This document shows, one piece after another, positions 5,733 to 10,056 of a DNA stretch of 10,056 bases (position 1 is the first letter of the stretch; each line of letters starts with the position of its first letter). Under the pieces are notes generated by a model. The model worked only from the letters and a program-made list of their open reading frames with translations, was not told the origin of the DNA and did not search any database. This DNA is from an uncultured Eubacteriales bacterium (lineage in GTDB: Bacteria; Bacillota; Clostridia; Lachnospirales; Lachnospiraceae): assembly GCA_949297565.1 (NCBI GenBank), contig CASFUI010000010.1:1-10056 (forward strand). The letters run 5' to 3'. The position numbers and the translations under genes were made by a program.

Positions 5733-6863
5733 TTATACTCTGAAAAGCTCCTTGAGCTCCTGCTCCTTAAGCTGTGCGCCGATAACGCAAATTCTTCCTG
5801 TATAGTCAGGTTTTCCGTCTCTTATCTCATATTCCTGAGGAACTAAATCAAAATACATCCATGTTCCGTCATTTGCAGGAAGCATGCCTTTAGACCTCAG
5901 AATATTTCCGTATTCCTCTGTCTCTGAAAGTTTCTTTAATATCTCATCAAGCTCTGCCCTGTCATACTTGTTAGGCGTCTCAACTCCCCAGCTTGTAAAT
6001 ACTTCGTCTGCGTGATGATGACCTTCATGGTCATGATGATGTCCGCAGCCGCACTCTCCATCATGATGATGATGCTCGTGCTCCTCATCTTCATGGTGAT
6101 GTCCGTGACAGCACTCTCCGTCATGATGATGTTCGTGCTCATGCTCCTCATCTTCATGGTGATGTCCGCAGCCGCACTCTCCATCATGGTGATGATGCTC
6201 GTGCTCATGTTCATGTTCCTGGTGAGTTTTTTCCGCCTGCTCCGCAAGCATCTCAAGTTCAAGATTTGTCACATTTTCCATTGCGGCTAAAATTGTAGCG
6301 CCCTCCAAATCATCCCACGGCGTGGTGATAACGCGGGCGTCTGCATTGAGAGAGCGAATCATCTCAACGGCGGTATTTAACTTATCCTCGCTTATATTCT
6401 GAGTTCTGCTCAAAATAATCGTACCCGCATGTTCAATCTGGTTGTTGAAAAATTCGCCGAAATTCTTCATATACATTTTCACTTTTGACGCGTCAGCCAC
6501 CGTTGACGCACTGTTCAGACGAATCTCATCCTCAATATGCAAATCCTTTACAGCCTTAATAACATCAGAAAGCTTGCCTACGCCGGACGGCTCAATAATT
6601 ATTCTGTCCGGGTGATATGTGTCAACAACCTCCTTCAGCGATGTACCAAAATCACCTACAAGCGAACAGCAGATGCAGCCTGAGTTCATCTCGCGTATCT
6701 CAACGCCGGAATCCTTTAAAAATCCGCCGTCAATACCGATTTCTCCGAACTCGTTCTCAATGAGCACAACCTGCTCTCCCTGCAAAGCTTCCTTTAAAAG
6801 TTTTCCGATGAGAGTTGTCTTTCCTGCTCCCAAAAAACCTGATATAATATCTACTTTTGTCAT
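5733..6863 (-). CDS. COG0523/CobW-family GTPase metallochaperone with a His/Cys-rich insert
   Basis: A 376-residue G3E GTPase. Walker A GFLGAGKTT is at 9-17, the ENEFGEIGID segment at 36-45, the family metal site CICC at 63-66 (C63, C65, C66), the EPSGVG strand at 91-96, and the G4 position reads SRTQN (152-156) rather than NKxD. Between the GTPase domain and the small C-terminal CobW_C domain (about 286-376) lies a 71-residue insert (214-284) with 32 His and 6 Cys, built from three imperfect repeats centred on DGECGCGHHH. Such inserts are known in zinc and nickel chaperones of this family (ZagA/YciC, HypB, CobW). The ATG at 6861-6863 has GGAGG six bases upstream. Zinc is the likeliest cargo, with nickel or cobalt possible. 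No corrin or urease genes are present to point elsewhere. Confidence 0.9.
   Translation of the reverse strand: MTKVDIISGFLGAGKTTLIGKLLKEALQGEQVVLIENEFGEIGIDGGFLKDSGVEIREMNSGCICCSLVGDFGTSLKEVVDTYHPDRIIIEPSGVGKLSDVIKAVKDLHIEDEIRLNSASTVADASKVKMYMKNFGEFFNNQIEHAGTIILSRTQNISEDKLNTAVEMIRSLNADARVITTPWDDLEGATILAAMENVTNLELEMLAEQAEKTHQEHEHEHEHHHHDGECGCGHHHEDEEHEHEHHHDGECCHGHHHEDEEHEHHHHDGECGCGHHHDHEGHHHADEVFTSWGVETPNKYDRAELDEILKKLSETEEYGNILRSKGMLPANDGTWMYFDLVPQEYEIRDGKPDYTGRICVIGAQLKEQELKELFRV
6012..6224 (-). repeat. Tandem imperfect repeats encoding the His/Cys-rich insert
   Basis: Three in-frame units of 60-63 bases encode HHH(H)DGEC(G/C)(C/H)GHHH plus acidic/His spacers, with the DGEC cores at residues 227, 248 and 268 of the CobW-family protein. 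At DNA level a stretch of about 27 bases around 6038-6064 recurs identically 123 bases further on, near 6161-6187. Near-identity above what the protein needs suggests recent duplication. The repeats also create long open frames of Met/Val/His composition in other frames, which are artefacts. Confidence 0.9.
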
Positions 6864-6913
6864 TATTAACCTCCATTCCGAAGCGTCACAAACTGCCGAT
6901 TAAATTTTGCCTC

Positions 6914-6939
6914 TGCTGTTATTATACCAAACCTGTCAA
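6914..6939 (-). promoter_or_regulatory. Extended -10 promoter candidate for the CobW-family gene
   Basis: On the minus strand TATAAT (complement of 6921-6926) is preceded by TGG, a TGn extended -10. No good -35 exists at 16-18 bases; a perfect TTGACA (complement of 6934-6939) is present but only seven bases upstream of the -10, too close to serve as its -35. It leaves an RNA leader of about 50 bases before the ATG at 6863. I saw no Zur-box-like palindrome. Confidence 0.5.
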
Positions 6940-6943
6940 CCTC

Positions 6944-6997
6944 AAAAATTATCCGGAAAAGCGCGCGCGAAACAGTATCACGCATGCCTCCCCGGAC
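6944..6997 (-). terminator. Candidate terminator after aroA
   Basis: On the minus strand, starting eight bases past the aroA stop, GTCCGG (complement of 6992-6997) can pair with CCGGAT (complement of 6951-6956). Inside it GCATGCGTG can pair imperfectly with CGCGCGCGC around the loop ATACTGTTT. AATTTTT follows directly (complement of 6944-6950). The stem has mismatches and wobbles, so it is a modest terminator at best. It would separate the citrate synthase-aroA block from the metallochaperone block. Confidence 0.45.
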
Positions 6998-7004
6998 TTT
7001 TGTC

Positions 7005-8309
7005 TTAACCATTTTGCTGACTTTGCATCTGCTCAAGCACTTCAAAGTAATTTTCAAATGTTTTTTTGCAGCACTCATAATTATCTATTACAATACCGTC
7101 ACATTTAAGCCCTATCAGCGCAAATGCCATAGCCATTCTGTGGTCGTCATATGTTTCTATAACCGCAGGCTTTATCTCTGAAGGATAAATTTTTACTGCG
7201 TCCTGCTCCTCCTCAACTTTTACGCCAAGCCTTGTAAGCTCCGTTACTATCGCATTAATCCTGTCTGATTCCTGAAGCCTGATATGCCCTATATTTCTTA
7301 TACAGGTAGGAGAAGACGCAAAAGGCGCAAGAGCTGCCAGCGTCATAGCCTGGTCGGAAAAATCGTTCATATCAACGTCTGCTCCCGACAGCTTTCCGCC
7401 GTCAGGTCCCGTAACCTGTATTCCCTGAGGCTTATCTGTAACCTTACAGCCCATATCCTCAAGAAGCTTTATAAACCTGATATCTCCCTGCATTGATGTA
7501 AAGTGCACGTTTTTCACTATAACCGTACTGCCTGTAAGCGCAGCTGCTCCATAAAAATAGCAGGCTGCCGACACGTCAGGCTCTATCTGATAAGTCTTTG
7601 ACTCATAGCTCTGAACATCCCCTATTTGATAAGTGTTTCCATTGTACTCGACGCTGCAGCCGAACTGCCCCATCATTTTGCGAGTTATCCTTATGTATGA
7701 GCCGTCTGTTTTTTTGCTTGTGATATGAATAGTAAGTCCGTTTTCTAATGACGGAGCCACCATCATCAGCGCGCTCAAAAACTGAGTGCTCTCGCTTATA
7801 TCAATAGAAACTTCATTTGCAGGTACTCCGCCGTTATATGCCGCTCCGGTCACCTCTGCCGGAAGATGACCTTCCCGCTCTGTGAACTCAAACCTGGCTC
7901 CCATACTTTCAAGCGCGTCAAACAGAGGTTTCATCGGACGCCTTTTCATCTGCTCCGACGCGTCAATAAAATATCTTCCGTCGGAGAGCGCAAGCATTGC
8001 CGTCAGAAATCTTGCGGCAGTTCCCGCGCTTCCCACATTAATCTCAGCCTCTTTGCCCGGAATATCCCCGCCAAGCCCATGAATAACGACATACTTCTCA
8101 ATCTCGTTGACTTCGACAACAAACCCAAGTGAAATCAAACATGACAAGAAATGTCTTGAATCATCGCTGAATAAAACGCCGTTAAGACGACACTCCCCAT
8201 CAGAAAGAGCAGCCATAAGCAGCGCTCTGTTTGTAATGCTTTTGGAGCCCGGCACCTCTACCTCGCAATTAACCGGAGCTTCGAGCTTTTTAACTCTGTA
8301 CTGCGACAT
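7005..8309 (-). CDS. aroA: 3-phosphoshikimate 1-carboxyvinyltransferase (EPSP synthase)
   Basis: A 434-residue cytoplasmic enzyme (family about 430) that joins phosphoenolpyruvate to shikimate-3-phosphate, the sixth step to chorismate. Signatures run in order: PGSKSITNRA (K23), GSAGTAARFL (93-102, with G96 and R100), RRPMKPL (123-129), SESTQFLSAL (172-181), DMNDFSDQA (313-321, catalytic Asp region), IRLQESDR (343-350, catalytic Glu and Arg), DDHRMAMA (388-395) and CKKTFENYF (414-422). All key residues are present, so it should be active. At the site of E. coli Pro101, which affects glyphosate sensitivity, this protein has Phe. The ATG at 8307-8309 lies 24 bases after the citrate synthase stop and lacks a well-spaced ribosome site, suggesting coupling to that gene. 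Other aro genes are not in the window. Confidence 0.97.
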   Translation of the reverse strand: MSQYRVKKLEAPVNCEVEVPGSKSITNRALLMAALSDGECRLNGVLFSDDSRHFLSCLISLGFVVEVNEIEKYVVIHGLGGDIPGKEAEINVGSAGTAARFLTAMLALSDGRYFIDASEQMKRRPMKPLFDALESMGARFEFTEREGHLPAEVTGAAYNGGVPANEVSIDISESTQFLSALMMVAPSLENGLTIHITSKKTDGSYIRITRKMMGQFGCSVEYNGNTYQIGDVQSYESKTYQIEPDVSAACYFYGAAALTGSTVIVKNVHFTSMQGDIRFIKLLEDMGCKVTDKPQGIQVTGPDGGKLSGADVDMNDFSDQAMTLAALAPFASSPTCIRNIGHIRLQESDRINAIVTELTRLGVKVEEEQDAVKIYPSEIKPAVIETYDDHRMAMAFALIGLKCDGIVIDNYECCKKTFENYFEVLEQMQSQQNG

Positions 8310-8333
8310 TTTTTACTGTACCATGCCTTTCTT

Positions 8334-9722
8334 TTACTTCTGTTCCCCGTCCCTGTGATTAATATCATAATACGGTCTGTGGTGTCCCACATATTTATAT
8401 GCCGGACGAATAATCTTACCGGCATTCACAAGCTCCTCAAGGCGGTGCGCGCACCAGCCCGATACTCTCGATATAGCAAAAATAGGAGTGAAAAGCTCTT
8501 CAGGAATACCCAGCATAGAATACACAAAACCGCTGTAAAAATCGACATTTGCACAAACAGGCTTAAACATCTGCCTCTTCTGCATAATCAGCTTCCCTGC
8601 TTCGCGCTCAACCATTTCATACAGAGCAAACTCTCTCTGCATGCCCTTCTCCTCTGACAGGCTTTTCGCAAACTTCTTCAGGATAACCGCTCTCGGGTCT
8701 GAAAGTGTATATACAGCGTGTCCCATACCGTATATTAAGCCCGCTCCGTCAAATGCCTGCTTGTCAAGTATCTTTGAGAGGTAATCACATACCTCCTGAG
8801 TATTCTCCCAGTCGCTGCAGTGCTCCATAATATCAGCAAACATGCGCTGTACCTTTAAATTCGCTCCTCCGTGCTTAGGTCCTTTGAGCGATGCGATAGA
8901 AGCCGCAATCGCAGAATACGTGTCTGTGCCTGACGATGTTACCACATGCGTTGTAAATGTCGAGTTATTTCCACCGCCATGCTCTGCGTGAAGCACAAGA
9001 CATATATCAAGCACCTTTGCCTCAAGCGCGGTAAACTGACCGTCATCTCTCATCATATACAGAAGATTTTCAGCAATAGAGTAATCCTTTCTCGGATTTT
9101 TAATCATCAGAGTTCCGTCCAGCTTGTAATGCCTGTACGCCTGATAAGCATATACGGCAATCAGCGGCATTTTTGCAATGAGCTGAAGTGATTGTCTCAA
9201 AACATTAGGCACACTCACATCATCAGGATTCTCGTCATATGAATATAGGCTTAAAATACTCTTCATAAGAGAATTCATAAGATTTGTGCTTGTCGCCTTC
9301 ATAATTACATCGCGCAGGAATGCCCCGGAGAGTTCTTCCAAATCAGTAAGTATGTGAATGAAATTTTTTCTCTGCTCTTCTGTAGGAAGCTTTCCGAAAA
9401 GCAGAAGATATGTAGTCTCCTCAAACCCGTATTTTCTGTCTCCTAGTCCGCTGATAAGCTCAGCCACATTGAAGCCCTGGAAAAACAATTCGCCGTCGAC
9501 AGGAACCTTTCTGCCGTTGTCACTGTGCACTCCTACGACATCAGAAATCTCGGTAAGCCCTGTAAGTACACCGTTTCCGTTGCTGTCTCTGAGTCCCCGT
9601 TTTACATCATAATCCACGTAGAGCGCAGGGTCTATTGAGCCCGACATTGTACACTGCTTTACAAGTTCCTCAAACGCGCTCTTCTCAACGGTTGTCAGTT
9701 CCATCATCTGCTGATTGTTCAT
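8334..9722 (-). CDS. gltA: Citrate synthase (citrate/2-methylcitrate synthase family)
   Basis: A 462-residue enzyme condensing oxaloacetate with acetyl-CoA to citrate, in anaerobes mainly to feed 2-oxoglutarate and glutamate synthesis. Active-site elements: LHAEHGGGNNSTF (244-256, H245/H248), GPKHGGAN (281-288, H284), GMGHAVY followed by DPRA (332-345, H335 and R344), NVDFYSG (392-398, catalytic D394) and GWCAHRLEE (422-430). The set fits a working citrate synthase; 2-methylcitrate synthase is possible but no prp genes are seen. The ATG at 9720-9722 has GGAGG eight bases upstream; a TTG five codons earlier overlaps that site and is rejected. The gene start overlaps the end of the upstream redox-protein gene by 38 bases, and aroA follows after 24 bases, so the three form one transcription unit. 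Length is somewhat above E. coli GltA (427). Confidence 0.96.
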   Translation of the reverse strand: MNNQQMMELTTVEKSAFEELVKQCTMSGSIDPALYVDYDVKRGLRDSNGNGVLTGLTEISDVVGVHSDNGRKVPVDGELFFQGFNVAELISGLGDRKYGFEETTYLLLFGKLPTEEQRKNFIHILTDLEELSGAFLRDVIMKATSTNLMNSLMKSILSLYSYDENPDDVSVPNVLRQSLQLIAKMPLIAVYAYQAYRHYKLDGTLMIKNPRKDYSIAENLLYMMRDDGQFTALEAKVLDICLVLHAEHGGGNNSTFTTHVVTSSGTDTYSAIAASIASLKGPKHGGANLKVQRMFADIMEHCSDWENTQEVCDYLSKILDKQAFDGAGLIYGMGHAVYTLSDPRAVILKKFAKSLSEEKGMQREFALYEMVEREAGKLIMQKRQMFKPVCANVDFYSGFVYSMLGIPEELFTPIFAISRVSGWCAHRLEELVNAGKIIRPAYKYVGHHRPYYDINHRDGEQK

Positions 9723-10056
9723 TTTCCTTACCTCCAAAAAACTCTTTTTCTATAATAGAACATGCATCCTGAATTAAACGAATACACGGTCTTTTTTTAT
9801 AATACTGCTCTGTTCTCTCACTTGGCGTCGGACTGCTCATCTCTCCGTTCATGTCCGCCGATAATCCCAAAAGCTCACGGCATATAATACTGCCGCCTGT
9901 ATATTTTCTGAATTCCTGCGCCAAATGCTGAACTTTTTCGTAGTTTGCCTTCTTGCCATCCGGGTCTCTCGGCTTTGTACTCCCTGTCTCAAACCCCGCT
10001 ATAAGCGCCATTGCCGACATGCATCCGCACACCTCACGCATTCTGCCCATTCCTCC
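9685..10056 (-). CDS. C_GCAxxG_C_C family putative redox protein, N-terminus missing
   Basis: The gene enters from the right edge; 123 codons are visible and the 5' end is outside. The visible start GGMGRMREVCGCMSAM matches the glycine-rich segment before the GCAxxG motif of the C_GCAxxG_C_C (TIGR01909) family. The later conserved cysteines follow in SIICRELLG and KKRPCIRLIQDAC. The family is named for these cysteines and is presumed redox- or metal-binding; no activity is proven. The ATG at 10048-10050 preceded by GGAGG looks like a start but GG is coding in the family and the first conserved Cys would be lost, so I treat it as internal. The last 15 or so residues (GGKENEQSADDGTDNR) are a polar tail overlapping the citrate synthase start by 38 bases in another frame. 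Confidence 0.85.
   Translation of the reverse strand, partial: GGMGRMREVCGCMSAMALIAGFETGSTKPRDPDGKKANYEKVQHLAQEFRKYTGGSIICRELLGLSADMNGEMSSPTPSERTEQYYKKRPCIRLIQDACSIIEKEFFGGKENEQSADDGTDNR
9731..9735 (-). promoter_or_regulatory. Ribosome binding site that decides the citrate synthase start
   Basis: The minus strand reads GGAGG here, eight bases before the ATG at 9720-9722. It sits within the coding sequence of the upstream C_GCAxxG_C_C gene and excludes the TTG five codons earlier, which overlaps it. Ribosomes could load here independently of, or coupled to, the upstream gene. Confidence 0.8.

Noticed and set aside
6012..6290. Long open frames of Met/Val/Ser composition on both strands over the His-rich region
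   Set aside because: They are frame-shifted readings of CATCAT-type repeats in the CobW-family gene and have no ribosome sites or recognisable protein features.
6864..7004. Zur box or riboswitch upstream of the metallochaperone gene
   Set aside because: I found no 7-1-7 or AATCGTAAT-like palindrome and no recognisable riboswitch core in the leader.
6866..7078. A 70-codon minus-strand frame spanning the aroA end and the following spacer
   Set aside because: It overlaps the aroA 3' end, contains the candidate terminator and promoter, and its product matches nothing recognisable.
10048..10056. ATG with GGAGG at the right edge as the true start of the C_GCAxxG_C_C gene
   Set aside because: The frame stays open through GGAGGA, which fits the glycine-rich family sequence, and the first conserved Cys would be missing with this start.

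Overview
The window reads as chromosomal DNA of a low-to-moderate GC, endospore-forming Clostridia, most likely a gut-type Lachnospiraceae. The grounds are the spmA-spmB spore-maturation pair, strong GGAGG ribosome sites, Firmicutes-type versions of every recognisable enzyme, and a DUF2508 (YaaL-like) tail at the left edge. Genus assignment is inference. I see no phage, insertion sequence, CRISPR array, tRNA or rRNA, and base composition looks even throughout.

Layout. Left edge: the 3' end of a plus-strand DUF2508 gene (to 140), then about 300 bases without a gene holding a large GC-rich stem-loop (191-243) and a 22-bp hairpin (299-353) flanked by T-runs on both strands. That hairpin separates the gene from a convergent minus-strand aquaporin (446-1312). 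The aquaporin diverges from a plus-strand, membrane-anchored GH25 muramidase (1454-2473), and the two share a 141-base AT-rich spacer. The muramidase runs convergently into spmB and overlaps it by 14 bases.

Everything from 2460 to the right edge lies on the minus strand, in two blocks. Reading in transcription order from the right edge, the first block is a C_GCAxxG_C_C putative redox protein (truncated by the window), citrate synthase and aroA (EPSP synthase), with a 38-base gene overlap and then a 24-base gap. A candidate terminator follows aroA. The second block, with its own extended -10 promoter candidate, is a COG0523/CobW GTPase with a 71-residue His/Cys-rich metal-binding insert, a P-loop protein fused to a DUF1980 (YcgQ-type) C-terminal domain, a NudC-type NADH pyrophosphatase with a zinc ribbon, and finally spmA and spmB, coupled by a 4-base ATGA overlap.

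How they work together. The first block supplies citrate (anabolic TCA/glutamate) and chorismate precursors. The most interesting part is the COG0523 plus P-loop/DUF1980 pair, which looks like a metal (probably zinc) trafficking module: one partner has the canonical CxCC site and a polyhistidine store, the other has lost CxCC but gained a vicinal-Cys DUF1980 domain. The downstream NudC homologue needs zinc for its ribbon, but a functional link is inference. I found no clearly novel defence, mobile or RNA system here.
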